Assembly: GCF_018860975.1 (NCBI RefSeq)
Contig: NZ_JAHKQI010000003.1
Coordinates: 62,001-126,000, forward strand
Length of the DNA: 64,000 bases
DNA from: Lentibacter algarum
GTDB lineage: Bacteria; Pseudomonadota; Alphaproteobacteria; Rhodobacterales; Rhodobacteraceae
Reading direction: 5' to 3'
Below, piece after piece: positions 36,537-45,878 of this stretch. The position numbers and the translations under genes are program-made. Position 1 is the first letter of the stretch. Each line of letters starts with the position of its first letter. The notes below the pieces were generated by a model. The model saw only the letters and a program-made list of their open reading frames with translations, made no database searches and had not been told where the DNA came from.

Positions 36537-37634
36537 ATGGGTATTTTTGATTTTCTGACAGGCGAATTCATCGACGTCATTCACTGGGTTGATGACAGCC
36601 GCGACACGATGGTCTGGCGCTTTGAGCGCGAAGACCATGAGATCAAATATGGTGCAAAGCTCACTGTGCGAGAGGGCCAAGCCGCTGTTTTCATTCACGA
36701 AGGCCAGATGGCAGATGTGTTCACGCCCGGGCTTTACATGCTTGAAACCAACAACATGCCGGTTCTGACAACGCTCAATCACTGGGATCACGGCTTTGAA
36801 AGCCCGTTCAAATCCGAGGTCTACTTTGTCAACACCACGCGCTTCAACGACTTGAAGTGGGGCACCAAAAACCCGATCATTGCGCGCGATCCGGAGTTCG
36901 GCCCCGTGCGTCTGCGCGCCTACGGCAGCTACACTGTCAAGGTCAGTGATCCGGCGAAGTTCCTTGTTGAGATCGTTGGAACAGACGGTGAGTTCACTAT
37001 GGACGAGATCAGCTATCAGATCCGCAACATCATTGTGCAGGAGTTCTCGCGCACAATCGCCCGCTCAGGCATTCCGGTGCTTGATATGGCTGCAAACACC
37101 CGCGAACTCGGCACTATTGTTGGCCGTGACATCGCGCCGCGCCTTGCGGAATACGGCCTTGAAATGCCGGAGCTCTACATCGAGAATATCTCGCTCCCCG
37201 AAGCCGTCGAAGCCGTGTTGGACAAGCGTACCTCGATGGGCGTGGTGGGTGATCTGTCGACCTATATGAACTTCCAGGCTGCCGAGAGCCTCACTCACGA
37301 GGGCGCAGGAGGCGCCGCTTTGCAAGCCGGTGTTGGTGCCGGTTTGGGGATGCAGATTGCCCGTGAGAGTGCTCAGTCAGGCTCTTTGGGGGCAAGCACA
37401 TCTAAAACGCCCCCGCCGCCACCGGTTGAGAAGGTTTGGCACATTGCCGAGAATGGCGAGAGCAAGGGCCCCTATTCGCGCGCCGCTATGGGCCGCATGG
37501 TAGCCGATGGCGCACTCACTCGCGAAACGCTGGTTTGGACCGCAGGTCAAAACGGCTGGCTCGCCGCGGCACAAGTCACCGAACTTGCGCAACTCTTCAC
37601 GATCCTGCCGCCGCCCCTGCCGACGAACTCATAG
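36537..37634 (+). CDS. SPFH-domain protein with C-terminal GYF_2 domain
   Basis: 365 residues. An SPFH (band 7-like) domain covers about 20-250: Y-G-A-K-L-T-V-R-E-G-Q-A-A-V-F at 39-53, P-G-L-Y-M-L, then R-L-R-A-Y-G-S-Y and V-L-D-M-A-A-N. This is the YdjI/'virion core protein-like' subgroup without a membrane anchor. A Gly/Ala and Pro-rich linker leads to a GYF_2 domain at about 300-350 (G-P-Y-S-R-A-A-M-G-R-M, W-T-A-G-Q-N-G-W). Such proteins assemble at membranes as scaffolds. AAAGGAG precedes the ATG. It is followed by the zinc-ribbon membrane protein. Confidence 0.85.
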   Translation: MGIFDFLTGEFIDVIHWVDDSRDTMVWRFEREDHEIKYGAKLTVREGQAAVFIHEGQMADVFTPGLYMLETNNMPVLTTLNHWDHGFESPFKSEVYFVNTTRFNDLKWGTKNPIIARDPEFGPVRLRAYGSYTVKVSDPAKFLVEIVGTDGEFTMDEISYQIRNIIVQEFSRTIARSGIPVLDMAANTRELGTIVGRDIAPRLAEYGLEMPELYIENISLPEAVEAVLDKRTSMGVVGDLSTYMNFQAAESLTHEGAGGAALQAGVGAGLGMQIARESAQSGSLGASTSKTPPPPPVEKVWHIAENGESKGPYSRAAMGRMVADGALTRETLVWTAGQNGWLAAAQVTELAQLFTILPPPLPTNS

Positions 37635-37679
37635 GGCTTTGCCCTTGGCACAATTACTTTCGCCGAAGGCCTAGAACTC

Positions 37680-38792
37680 ATGGATGAGCACACGCCTACA
37701 GAAGTGACAGAAAGTCACCGCTTTCCCTGCCCTCAATGCGGGGCAGACTTCCGCTTTGATCCGGGGCAAGAGCAGCTTGTCTGCGACCACTGCGGCAGCA
37801 CCGAGGAAATTGGTGTCGGCCGCGGGAATGGTATCAAGGAACTTGATATCGAGGCCGGCCTCGGGGCGGTTCTTCCTTCGCAAGATTTTGAAGAAACCCG
37901 TGTTTCGAAATGCCCTAATTGCGCAGCACAAGTCGAGTTTGATGCCAACACCCATGCCGCCGAGTGCCCGTTTTGCGCCACCCCTGTTGTCACTGACACC
38001 GGGCTGCACCGGCAGATCAAACCGCGTGCAGTGTTGCCTTTCGCCCTTGACGAGCCAACCGCACGTAGCGCAATGAAAGACTGGCTCGGGGCACTCTGGT
38101 TCGCCCCCAACGGTCTTAAGAAATATGCTCGCAAGGGCCGCAAGATGAACGGTGTTTACGTGCCTTACTGGACGTATGACGCGAAGACAGTCTCGGCATA
38201 TTCAGGCGAGCGGGGCACAGTCTATTACGAAACCCGGTCAGTCATGCGTGACGGCAAACGCGTTCAACAGCGCGTTGCCAAAATCCGCTGGCAAGGCGTG
38301 CGCGGCCGTGTGGCGCGTTTCTTTGATGACGTGCTGGTGCTCGCCTCCAAGAGCCTGCCGAAAAGGTTTACTGATGCCCTCGAGCCTTGGGATCTGGCTG
38401 CACTTGAACCTTACCGCCCCGAGTATCTCGCCGGATTTCGCGCTGAAGGCTACAGCGTTAGTCTTGCGGACGGCTACGAGGAGGCCCGCATGCATATGGC
38501 CCGCGTCATCGAGCGCGATGTGAAGTTTGATATCGGCGGCGACCGGCAGCGCATTCATGATATCAACACCGACGTCAGTGATGTGACATTCAAACACATC
38601 CTGCTGCCTGTCTGGCTCGCGGCTTACAAGTATCGTGGGCGCACCTACCGCTTTGTCATCAATGGCCGCACAGGGCGTGTGCAAGGCGAACGGCCCTACT
38701 CGGCTTGGAAGATTTTCTTTGCCGTTCTCACAGGCCTGATGCTGGCGTTGATCATCGGCTACATTTACGGCGTCAATGAAGGAGCCTTCTGA
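37680..38792 (+). CDS. Double zinc-ribbon protein with C-terminal membrane helix
   Basis: 370 residues. Two zinc ribbons occupy the N-terminus: C-P-Q-C-G-A with C-D-H-C-G-S (about 19-41), and C-P-N-C-A-A with C-P-F-C-A-T (about 79-101). A large middle domain contains Y-V-P-Y-W-T-Y-D-A, and one hydrophobic helix lies near the end (F-F-A-V-L-T-G-L-M-L-A-L-I). Relatives are often mislabelled as primosomal protein N-like helicases but have no helicase motifs. Its place after the SPFH-GYF2 gene is a recurring pairing; it is probably a membrane-tethered partner. Confidence 0.8.
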   Translation: MDEHTPTEVTESHRFPCPQCGADFRFDPGQEQLVCDHCGSTEEIGVGRGNGIKELDIEAGLGAVLPSQDFEETRVSKCPNCAAQVEFDANTHAAECPFCATPVVTDTGLHRQIKPRAVLPFALDEPTARSAMKDWLGALWFAPNGLKKYARKGRKMNGVYVPYWTYDAKTVSAYSGERGTVYYETRSVMRDGKRVQQRVAKIRWQGVRGRVARFFDDVLVLASKSLPKRFTDALEPWDLAALEPYRPEYLAGFRAEGYSVSLADGYEEARMHMARVIERDVKFDIGGDRQRIHDINTDVSDVTFKHILLPVWLAAYKYRGRTYRFVINGRTGRVQGERPYSAWKIFFAVLTGLMLALIIGYIYGVNEGAF

Positions 38793-39463
38793 TGCAACCC
38801 GAATTTGATAGCTTAACGCGCGTTATGAAAGCTCGCTATTCTTGCCGAGCATTTCTGTCACAACCTGTTAAACGTGATTTGATCGAGCAGATCGTGCATA
38901 CCGCCCGCCGTTCGCCTTCATGGTGTAACGCGCAACCATGGCAACTGACAATCACAACAGCCGAAGAGACGGCAAAGCTCGGTAAGGCGCTCTATGAGCA
39001 CGCCTCCCAGAACACTATGCAGCCAGATCTGCCTTGGCCGGAAGGCTATAGCGGTGCCTACAAAGCGCGGCGCTTCACCTGTGGTATGCAGCTTTATGAT
39101 GCGCTTGACATTGGCCGCACAGACAAGCCCGCTCGTGCTGCTCAAATGCTTGAGAACTTTCGCTTCTTTGGCGCTCCACATGTCGCAATTGTTACGTCCC
39201 CCCGCGAGTTGGGCGCTTATGGTGCACTTGATGCAGGCGGGTTTGTCACAGCCTTTACCCTTGCTGCGCAGGCTTCGGGTGTAGCCAGCATCGCGCAAGC
39301 GGCTCCGGCTGGCTACGCCCCGTTCCTGCGCAACTACTTCGGTCTTTCGGACGACAAGCTCGTCCTTTGCGCAGTCTCGTTTGGATATGCAGATGAAGCC
39401 CATAAAGCCAACAGCTTTCGCACCGAGCGCGCGACAACTGATGAGATTATTGACTGGCATTAA
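38792..39463 (+). CDS. Nitroreductase-family protein
   Basis: 223 residues. The FMN-binding N-terminus is S-C-R-A-F-L-S-Q-P-V, followed by A-R-R-S-P-S-W-C-N-A-Q-P-W, and the C-terminal Y-G-L/F-G-Y-A-D segment. These dimeric flavoenzymes reduce nitro groups, quinones or enones with NAD(P)H in the cytosol. The start overlaps the zinc-ribbon gene stop by one base (TGATG), so it is co-translated with the cluster, though its function may be unrelated. It converges on the lipoprotein gene at 39.47 kb. Confidence 0.9.
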   Translation: MQPEFDSLTRVMKARYSCRAFLSQPVKRDLIEQIVHTARRSPSWCNAQPWQLTITTAEETAKLGKALYEHASQNTMQPDLPWPEGYSGAYKARRFTCGMQLYDALDIGRTDKPARAAQMLENFRFFGAPHVAIVTSPRELGAYGALDAGGFVTAFTLAAQASGVASIAQAAPAGYAPFLRNYFGLSDDKLVLCAVSFGYADEAHKANSFRTERATTDEIIDWH

Positions 39464-39470
39464 GCGGGCC

Positions 39471-39989
39471 TTAACTTGGCAGGTCGATCGCAACAAGCCC
39501 GAGCTTGCGAGCCGCCCAAAGCGACAGGATCGAGCTATCGAGCCCCTGAGGCGCTTGGAAACTGCGGATCGCGTGGCGTGTGCGCGCGTCTAAAACTCCG
39601 CTCAAAGCACCTGAATACAGCCCTCGCGCCTTAAGCGCACGCTGCAACGTTGCAATGATATCGGGTGTGAGCGTGTCCTGACAGGGCGTTTCGAACCAGA
39701 CTTCGCGACGTTCTTTGACAATCCGGCGCTGAGCCTTGTCCTTATACTCAGCTTCGCTCAGAACTGTTCCGTCTTCTGAGAGCACTTCCGGCGTTATCAG
39801 CACACGCTCGGTCACAGTTTCGATCACTGCCGGGCTGATATCCTTCCCCCAACAAGCGTTGGGGTCTGACCCTTTGAGCGGTGCTTCATAACTGCGGATC
39901 GGCCCTGTGGACGCCACATTGGAGGCGTTTTGCTCTGTGCAAGCCGCCAAAACACCCACCAAGCCAAGAGAAATCACTACCAGTTTCAC
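39471..39989 (-). CDS. Peptidoglycan-binding-domain lipoprotein
   Basis: 172 residues from GTG 39989 (GTG 40001 is an alternative). The signal peptide M-K-L-V-V-I-S-L-G-L-V-G-V-L ends in lipobox L-A-A-C. The middle has a Cys pair (A-C-W-G-K and P-C-Q-D-T) that may form a disulfide. The C-terminus is a PG_binding_1 repeat: I-A-T-L-Q-R-A-L-K-A-R-G-L-Y-S-G-A-L-S-G-V-L-D-A-R-T in parts, with A-I-R-S-F-Q. It probably anchors in the membrane and binds the wall. Its partner is unknown. Confidence 0.82.
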   Translation of the reverse strand: MKLVVISLGLVGVLAACTEQNASNVASTGPIRSYEAPLKGSDPNACWGKDISPAVIETVTERVLITPEVLSEDGTVLSEAEYKDKAQRRIVKERREVWFETPCQDTLTPDIIATLQRALKARGLYSGALSGVLDARTRHAIRSFQAPQGLDSSILSLWAARKLGLVAIDLPS

Positions 39990-40144
39990 GTGTCTGCCCA
40001 CTTGTTTTACAGCACATTACAAGCAAACCGAGCCATGGCAAAGCGCCACCGAAGGCCAAACCACGAAGATTTGTCGCCTGTGGCATCGTTGCCTGTCGCA
40101 ATTAGGGCTGGCGGCCCTTAGCTGCCTTTTGTAACAACAAGTAA

Positions 40145-40494
<350 letters not shown>

Positions 40495-40495
<1 letters not shown>

Positions 40496-41235
40496 TGCTC
40501 CGGCTCGCCCTAACATGTTGGCTTGCCTCCTTTGGGTTGGCACATGCCTGCGAGCAAAGCTACACCGGACCACCCAAGGCGCAGTATTCGCAACTCAGTG
40601 ACCGCTACGATCATGGCGTGCTTGGGGATGCGCTTGAGCCGACACGACTAACGCTGACTTACCAAGCTAAAGGCACTGGCTGCATCAAAGAGCTGCAAGT
40701 GCAGCTTAATGCACCTTATGTGTTCGAGGACACCGCACCGCGTCTTGCAGATGTCACTGGCGATGGCTTTCCCGAAGTCATCACTGTGCGAAGCCATGCC
40801 AAGCTCGGGGCGCAATTGGCGGTATATGGTGTCAAAAACCACCGCCTGCAGCTGATCGCCAAGACGCCACATATCGGCCAGAAAAACCGCTGGCTTGCCC
40901 CTGTTGCCACCGCCGACCTTGACGGTGACGGCCATGTGGAGATCGCCTTTGTCGACAGGCCCCACCTTGCCAAAATCATGCGTATCTGGCGCTACAAGAA
41001 CGGCAAGCTTCGCGAGATCGCCTCTGTTGGCGATGTCACCAACCACAAGATCGGCTGGAACTTCATCGCCTCGGGCTTGCGCAACTGCGGGCAATACCCC
41101 GAGCTCATTACAATTGATAGCACATGGAAAAACATCGTTGCGACCCGCCTGACAGCGACGAAGATCACAACCCGAAAGATTGCGCCTTACACTGGGCCGC
41201 AAAGCGTCACCTACGCCCTTTCTTGCTCCTCCTGA
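40495..41235 (+). CDS. Secreted FG-GAP/VCBS-repeat-like protein
   Basis: 246 residues from a GTG. A signal peptide (L-A-L-T-C-W-L-A-S-F-G-L-A-H-A) is followed by beta-rich sequence with two calcium-loop repeats typical of FG-GAP blades: D-V-T-G-D-G-F-P-E-V-I and D-L-D-G-D-G-H-V-E-I-A. Cysteines near both ends may form disulfides. It is probably periplasmic; no enzymatic motif is visible. The stop-start overlap with the ferredoxin gene is unusual given the different compartments. Confidence 0.8.
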
Positions 41236-41253
41236 GCATGGCATAAAGCAAGA

Positions 41254-42300
41254 ATGACTCGTCTGCTTACATTCCTGTTGGTCTTTTGCGTTGCGGCATG
41301 CACCCGCCCTCAAACGACAGGCTTCAGTGCGCCACACCCGGAAGCCAAAACGGAAACAGTTTTTGTTGCAACAATGCGAAACCCCGGCCAGCACGGGCAA
41401 ATGTTCGGGCAAACACGCGCAACCGAAATGTCTTTTGCCAAAACACGCATTTCAGTGCCACCAACACACAAGATCGGTCATATAGAGCGCACCACCGGGC
41501 CCGCAGATGCAAAACGGCATTTCGCGCCGTTAAGCGCCGACATCCTGCCGTCCGTGCAAACGCTTAGTCGCAACATCACCTCGGCACAAACCAACGCTCA
41601 AGAGCCACTTTTGTTGTTCGTGCACGGCTACAACAACACGCTTGAAGATGCTGTGTTCCGCCTCGCGCAAATTCAGCACGACTTTGAACTGACAAACCCG
41701 AGCCTGCTTTTTTCATGGCCCTCGGCCGGTGATCCGCGGGGGTATATCTATGATCGGGATTCAGTCCTTTTTGCCCGTTCAGATTTTGCCCACCTGATCA
41801 GTGACCTCGAGCACTCAGGTCAGCGCCGCATCATGATCCTGGCACATTCCATGGGCGGAAATCTGGTGATGGAAGCTCTGCGTCAACTCGCCATCGAGGG
41901 CAATAGCAAGGCCATGTCGGCGATAGAAAGTGTCGTGCTCATGGCGCCTGATATCGACACGGGCCTCTTTCAAAGGCAAGCGCAGGAGATCGGAAAACTA
42001 CCTGAGCCTTTTGTGATCATGACGACACAGAAAGACCAGGTTCTCAACATCTCCGGTCTACTCTCGGGACGCAAAGCCAGGCTGGGGCGGATCGAAAATG
42101 CTGACATTATCGGAGATCTTGGTGTCTTCGTGCTCGACTTTTCACTGTTTGATACCGATGATAACTTTGGACATATGGTGCCTGTTTCAACACCTGAAGC
42201 CATCACCTTTTTGCGCAGGCTCTCTCTCGGGCTTACGAATGCGCCGAATGCCTTCTCGCGCTATGTGCTGCTTGGTGATGACAGGCGCAAGCCAAACTGA
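41254..42300 (+). CDS. Alpha/beta hydrolase lipoprotein (DUF900)
   Basis: 348 residues. A lipoprotein signal ends in V-A-A-C at about 13-16. The DUF900 alpha/beta-hydrolase core begins L-L-L-F-V-H-G-Y-N-N-T and has the nucleophile elbow A-H-S-M-G-G-N (Ser near residue 205), then L-M-A-P-D-I-D and a C-terminal His within F-G-H-M-V-P. It is probably an envelope-anchored serine esterase or lipase. It follows the FG-GAP-like gene by 18 bp and precedes the zinc-finger gene. Confidence 0.88.
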   Translation: MTRLLTFLLVFCVAACTRPQTTGFSAPHPEAKTETVFVATMRNPGQHGQMFGQTRATEMSFAKTRISVPPTHKIGHIERTTGPADAKRHFAPLSADILPSVQTLSRNITSAQTNAQEPLLLFVHGYNNTLEDAVFRLAQIQHDFELTNPSLLFSWPSAGDPRGYIYDRDSVLFARSDFAHLISDLEHSGQRRIMILAHSMGGNLVMEALRQLAIEGNSKAMSAIESVVLMAPDIDTGLFQRQAQEIGKLPEPFVIMTTQKDQVLNISGLLSGRKARLGRIENADIIGDLGVFVLDFSLFDTDDNFGHMVPVSTPEAITFLRRLSLGLTNAPNAFSRYVLLGDDRRKPN

Positions 42301-42319
42301 GCAAAATGAGGATGCTAAA

Positions 42320-42589
42320 ATGGCCGGAGGATGGGCAAAAGACGGCGCCGTTAGCGAACAGATCGAAGCCTCGATCAGTGACGAGCTTGCACGTCTCAAA
42401 CAACGAAAAGCACCGCAGGGAGAAAGCCTAACGTTCTGTGCGGAATGTGACGAAGAAATCCCGACGGCCCGCCGCCTTGCAATTCCAGGTGTTAAACTAT
42501 GCATCGACTGCATGAGCGAACGCGACACCTCTCAAAAAATGCGCGCAGGCATCAATCGCCGCGGCTCAAAAGACAGCCAACTCAAATAG
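42320..42589 (+). CDS. DksA/TraR-type C4 zinc-finger protein, YbiI-like
   Basis: 89 residues from ATG 42320. It begins M-A-G-G-W-A-K-D-G-A-V-S-E-Q-I-E, has the zinc finger C-A-E-C-D-E-E-I-P-x-A-R-R ... G-V-K-L-C-I-D-C, and ends N-R-R-G-S-K-D-S-Q-L-K. This closely follows the pattern of E. coli YbiI (88 residues), a short DksA relative lacking the long coiled-coil tip, so it is unlikely to act in the RNA polymerase channel exactly as DksA does. The function is unknown. Two hairpins follow. Confidence 0.9.
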   Translation: MAGGWAKDGAVSEQIEASISDELARLKQRKAPQGESLTFCAECDEEIPTARRLAIPGVKLCIDCMSERDTSQKMRAGINRRGSKDSQLK

Positions 42590-42623
42590 GGCCCGGCTTT
42601 TTCTTGGGAAAAGTATCCCGGGG

Positions 42624-42672
42624 GTTTGGGGGCTGGCCCCCAATCTTGCCCGTGTTTGGGGGCTGGCCCCAA
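42624..42672. repeat. Two copies of a GC-rich hairpin repeat
   Basis: GTTTGGGGGCTGGCCCC occurs at 42624-42640 and again at 42654-42670, 30 bp apart; each folds into TTGGGGG-CTGG-CCCCCAA-like stems (first 7 bp, second slightly shorter). They lie between two converging genes, where they could stop transcription from both sides. Similar motifs recur as intergenic repeats in Rhodobacterales (from memory). Confidence 0.7.
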
Positions 42673-42691
42673 GTTGCGAACAATCAAGCCT

Positions 42692-44512
42692 TCACTCTTC
42701 CATCGCTTCCAGTTCATCAATGAACCCCGAGATCATGCTAAGGCCTTTGTCCCAAAACTTCGGGTCCGATGCGTCCAGCCCGAAAGGTGCAAGCAACTCT
42801 TTGTGATGCTTTGAACCGCCTGCTTTGAGCATGTCAAAATACTTATCCTGAAAGCCTTCGGGGGTTTCTTCAAAGACAGCATAAAGCGCGTTCACGAGGC
42901 CATCGCCAAAAGCATAGGCATAAACATAAAACGGCGAATGCACGAAGTGCGGGATGTAGCTCCAGAAGTTTTCATAGCCATCCATATACTCGAACGCCGG
43001 CCCAAGGCTCTCGGCTTGCACGCTCATCCAAAGCGCGCCAATGTCTTCTGGCGTCAACTCGCCCTCGCGCCGCGCGGCATGCAGTTTGCATTCAAAGTCG
43101 TAGAACGCAATTTGCCGCACGACGGTGTTGATCATATCCTCGACTTTACCTGCCAACATCACCCGACGCTCGTCAACGCTCTCGGCCTCTGACAACATCT
43201 TGCGAAAGGTCAGCATCTCGCCAAAAACACTCGCCGTTTCGGCCAGTGTCAGCGGGGTTGAGGAGAGCATTTCGCCTTGTTCAGCGGCGAGCACCTGGTG
43301 CACACCGTGGCCAAGCTCATGCGCCAGCGTCATAACATCGCGTGGTTTGCCGAGGTAGTTGAGCATCACATATGGGTGCACGTCGGTCACTGTCGGGTGG
43401 GCAAACGCGCCCGGGGCCTTGCCTGGTTTTACACCTGCATCAATCCAGCCATCCGAGAAGAACGGTTTGGCAATTTCGGCCATACGCGGGTCAAACTCAC
43501 CATAGGCGCCCATCACTGTGGCGGTCGCGTCAGCCCAGCTCACAATGCGCGTGTCTTCCATCGGCAGTGGCGCGTTGCGGTCCCACATCTGCATCACATC
43601 AAGGCCAAGCCATTTGCGCTTGAGTTCGTAGTAGCGATGCGACAGCTTGGGGTAAGCCGCAACAACAGCGTCGCGCAGAGCTTCAACCACCTCTGGCTCA
43701 ACGTCGTTTGAGAGGTGACGCCCCGTCTGCGCTGTCGGCATCCCGCGCCAGCGATCAACGATCTCTTTTTCCTTGGCTTGGGTGTTGTGCACACGGGCAA
43801 ATGTTTTGACGTTGGCAGCAAAAACACGCGCCAACTCGCGCGCAGCAGCCTCGCGGTTCGCGCGCACAGGGTCGGTCAAAAGGTTGAGCGTGCCTTCAAT
43901 ATTGAGCTCCTCACCATCGACTTCAAACTCAAGCCCGGCAATCGTCTCGTCAAACATCCGCTCCCACGCATCACCAACGACTCCTAGATCGTGGAGAAAC
44001 TTTTCGAGCTCATCACTCAGTTGATAGGGCTTCATCGCACGGATGCGTTCAAACACTGGCTTATAACGCGCGAGATCAGCATTGGCGTTAAACAGAGCGT
44101 CAAGCGTAGCGTCTTCAATCCGGTTGATCTCAAGAGTGAAAAACACCAGCGGGGTGGTGTAGTTGGTTATCTTTTCTTGCGCGTCCGAAAGGAACTTGGC
44201 GCGTTCGGCGTCAGTTGTCAGTTGGTAGTATCGCAGTCCGGCATAAGACATGATGCGCCCTGCGACGCCGTTGATCTTTTCATTGCGCAAGACGCAGGCA
44301 AGCAGGCCAGCGGCATCGATATCAGCCAGTTTGCCCTCATAGTCTGCTGCAAAGGAGGCGCATTCGCCTTCCAGCCAAGCCAGATCACGGGTTAGCTCCG
44401 GCGCATCATCTGCTGTATAAAGATCGCTCAAATCCCACTCGGGCAGGCCCTCTAACCCGTCGGCTCCAGAAACGGCGTTGGCATCACGAACAGGGAACGA
44501 AAGTCTAAACAT
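42692..44512 (-). CDS. pepF: Oligoendopeptidase F (M3 metallopeptidase)
   Basis: 606 residues from ATG 44512. The zinc motif is H-E-L-G-H at 398-402 (His398, Glu399, His402), with the third ligand expected in the following E-T-A-S-V-F-G-E segment. The N-terminus W-D-L-S-D-L-Y is typical of PepF. It cleaves short peptides in the cytosol. An upstream extension to 44602 is not supported. It converges on the zinc-finger gene through the hairpin pair. Confidence 0.94.
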   Translation of the reverse strand: MFRLSFPVRDANAVSGADGLEGLPEWDLSDLYTADDAPELTRDLAWLEGECASFAADYEGKLADIDAAGLLACVLRNEKINGVAGRIMSYAGLRYYQLTTDAERAKFLSDAQEKITNYTTPLVFFTLEINRIEDATLDALFNANADLARYKPVFERIRAMKPYQLSDELEKFLHDLGVVGDAWERMFDETIAGLEFEVDGEELNIEGTLNLLTDPVRANREAAARELARVFAANVKTFARVHNTQAKEKEIVDRWRGMPTAQTGRHLSNDVEPEVVEALRDAVVAAYPKLSHRYYELKRKWLGLDVMQMWDRNAPLPMEDTRIVSWADATATVMGAYGEFDPRMAEIAKPFFSDGWIDAGVKPGKAPGAFAHPTVTDVHPYVMLNYLGKPRDVMTLAHELGHGVHQVLAAEQGEMLSSTPLTLAETASVFGEMLTFRKMLSEAESVDERRVMLAGKVEDMINTVVRQIAFYDFECKLHAARREGELTPEDIGALWMSVQAESLGPAFEYMDGYENFWSYIPHFVHSPFYVYAYAFGDGLVNALYAVFEETPEGFQDKYFDMLKAGGSKHHKELLAPFGLDASDPKFWDKGLSMISGFIDELEAMEE

Positions 44513-44646
44513 AGTGGGCCTCTTTGAAGTTATCTCTTTGACATAGAGCCTGACGAGGTTGATCTCAAGGCACGCAGGCAAGCTATGCGCAGTTTGTCTC
44601 ACCCTCAGACAAGGCTTCGGCTCCGCGCTGGTGCGAATTGAAGAGG

Positions 44647-45588
44647 TTAAACTTGAAAAAACGCCAAGATTTGCGCGTGGATCCGGCTTCGGTTTTCTGA
44701 TGTTTCCATCAAAACCTCATGCTCTGCGCCTTCAACCATTTGCAAAGTTCCGTTGCTCCAGCCCGACATTTTGACATGAACGCTAGGCGCGTCAACAATA
44801 CGCTCGTTGGTGCCAAGAAAGGTGAGCGTGCGTGTCGTCGGGGCTGGCAATGCTGCGAGAGCCTTGCACTCAACCAGCGCCTCATGCAGCCAATGTAGCG
44901 AAGGGCCTGCGAGTGTCAGCTTCGGCTGCTCTTGGGCTTGCCGCTTCATGTAGTCCCACATCTCAGGGTCGGTCGTCAGCGAGTTGCCCTCGAATGGAGC
45001 ATCCAGAACATAAGTGGTTGCGCTCGTTCCCGGAGCAAGGCGCGCGCCAATACCGAGCCTGCTGGTGACCGCTGCGAGAACCGTCGCAACCGGACGCATT
45101 GCAGGGGCCAGCTTGATGCCCCACATCGGCGCTGAAAACACCGCTGAAGCAACAGGCAAGCCGTCATGCAGCGCCCTTAGTCCGATACAACCGCCCATCG
45201 AATGTGCCAACAAGTGATAGGGTTCAGGCGCGCCGAGTTCTTTTGCCGCCGCGAGCACGGCTTTGACGTCAAGTTGATAGTCGGCGAACTTGCCGACGTA
45301 ACCAAGCATCCTGTCGTCAGTGAGGCGATCAGCAAGCCCCTGCCCGCGCCAGTCTATGGCCAAGGTGGCAAAGCCGTCATCGGCAAGCGCCTTGGCGGTG
45401 CGGCCATATTTCTCGATATACTCGGTGCGGCCCGGAAAGAGCAGCACGGTTCCTTTAACGCTCTTGGCGTTTTGAGGCTCCCAATAGCCAACGCGCAGCC
45501 GCTTATCGTCAAACGATTGAATCCAAAAAGCGCGGCCCTTTTCGGGGCCTTCGCTCATTTCATTAAAAAAGGGAGCTTCGGTGAGCAT
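44647..45588 (-). CDS. Alpha/beta hydrolase, lysophospholipase/monoacylglycerol lipase-like
   Basis: 313 residues with no signal peptide. The fold is marked by V-L-L-F-P-G-R-T-E-Y-I-E-K-Y, D-W-R-G-Q-G-L, the nucleophile elbow A-H-S-M-G-G (Ser near 119), and a late E-G-A-E-H-E-V with the catalytic His. PldB-type enzymes in this group hydrolyse acyl chains from lysophospholipids; the substrate is inferred. The ATG overlaps the SCP2 gene stop by one base (TGATG), so both are co-translated and may share lipid substrates. Confidence 0.87.
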   Translation of the reverse strand: MLTEAPFFNEMSEGPEKGRAFWIQSFDDKRLRVGYWEPQNAKSVKGTVLLFPGRTEYIEKYGRTAKALADDGFATLAIDWRGQGLADRLTDDRMLGYVGKFADYQLDVKAVLAAAKELGAPEPYHLLAHSMGGCIGLRALHDGLPVASAVFSAPMWGIKLAPAMRPVATVLAAVTSRLGIGARLAPGTSATTYVLDAPFEGNSLTTDPEMWDYMKRQAQEQPKLTLAGPSLHWLHEALVECKALAALPAPTTRTLTFLGTNERIVDAPSVHVKMSGWSNGTLQMVEGAEHEVLMETSENRSRIHAQILAFFQV

Positions 45589-45878
45589 CAACCCAGCACT
45601 GCACCGAGTTGCATGGCCATGCCCATGTCACCGTCAACTGTGAGTTTGCCGCCCATGAAAGCAGCCGTTGCATTCTGTTCACCGTTGAGGATGGCCTCAA
45701 AGGTTTCGCGGTCGGCCGTCATCGTTACATCGGCCTCTTCGTCGCCAGCGCGTGCTCCGTCGCTGTCGATCATCAAAGCGCCTTCGCCTTCGATCGCAAA
45801 CTTGGCTGTGCCGGCATCAAAGCCGCCGTCCATTTTTGCGTTTAGTGCCTCTACTGCTGCATTGATCACGTCACTCAT
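45588..45878 (-). CDS. SCP2 sterol-carrier-domain protein
   Basis: 96 residues from ATG 45878. It is a single SCP2 domain: D-V-I-N-A-A-V-E-A-L-N-A-K-M at the start, the acidic beta strands A-D-V-T-M-T-A-D, and F-M-G-G-K-L-T-V-D-G-D-M-G-M-A-M-Q-L typical of the lipid-binding pocket. Such small SCP2 proteins bind fatty-acyl or isoprenoid lipids. It is coupled to the hydrolase gene that follows, suggesting it presents lipid to that enzyme (inference). Confidence 0.9.
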   Translation of the reverse strand: MSDVINAAVEALNAKMDGGFDAGTAKFAIEGEGALMIDSDGARAGDEEADVTMTADRETFEAILNGEQNATAAFMGGKLTVDGDMGMAMQLGAVLG

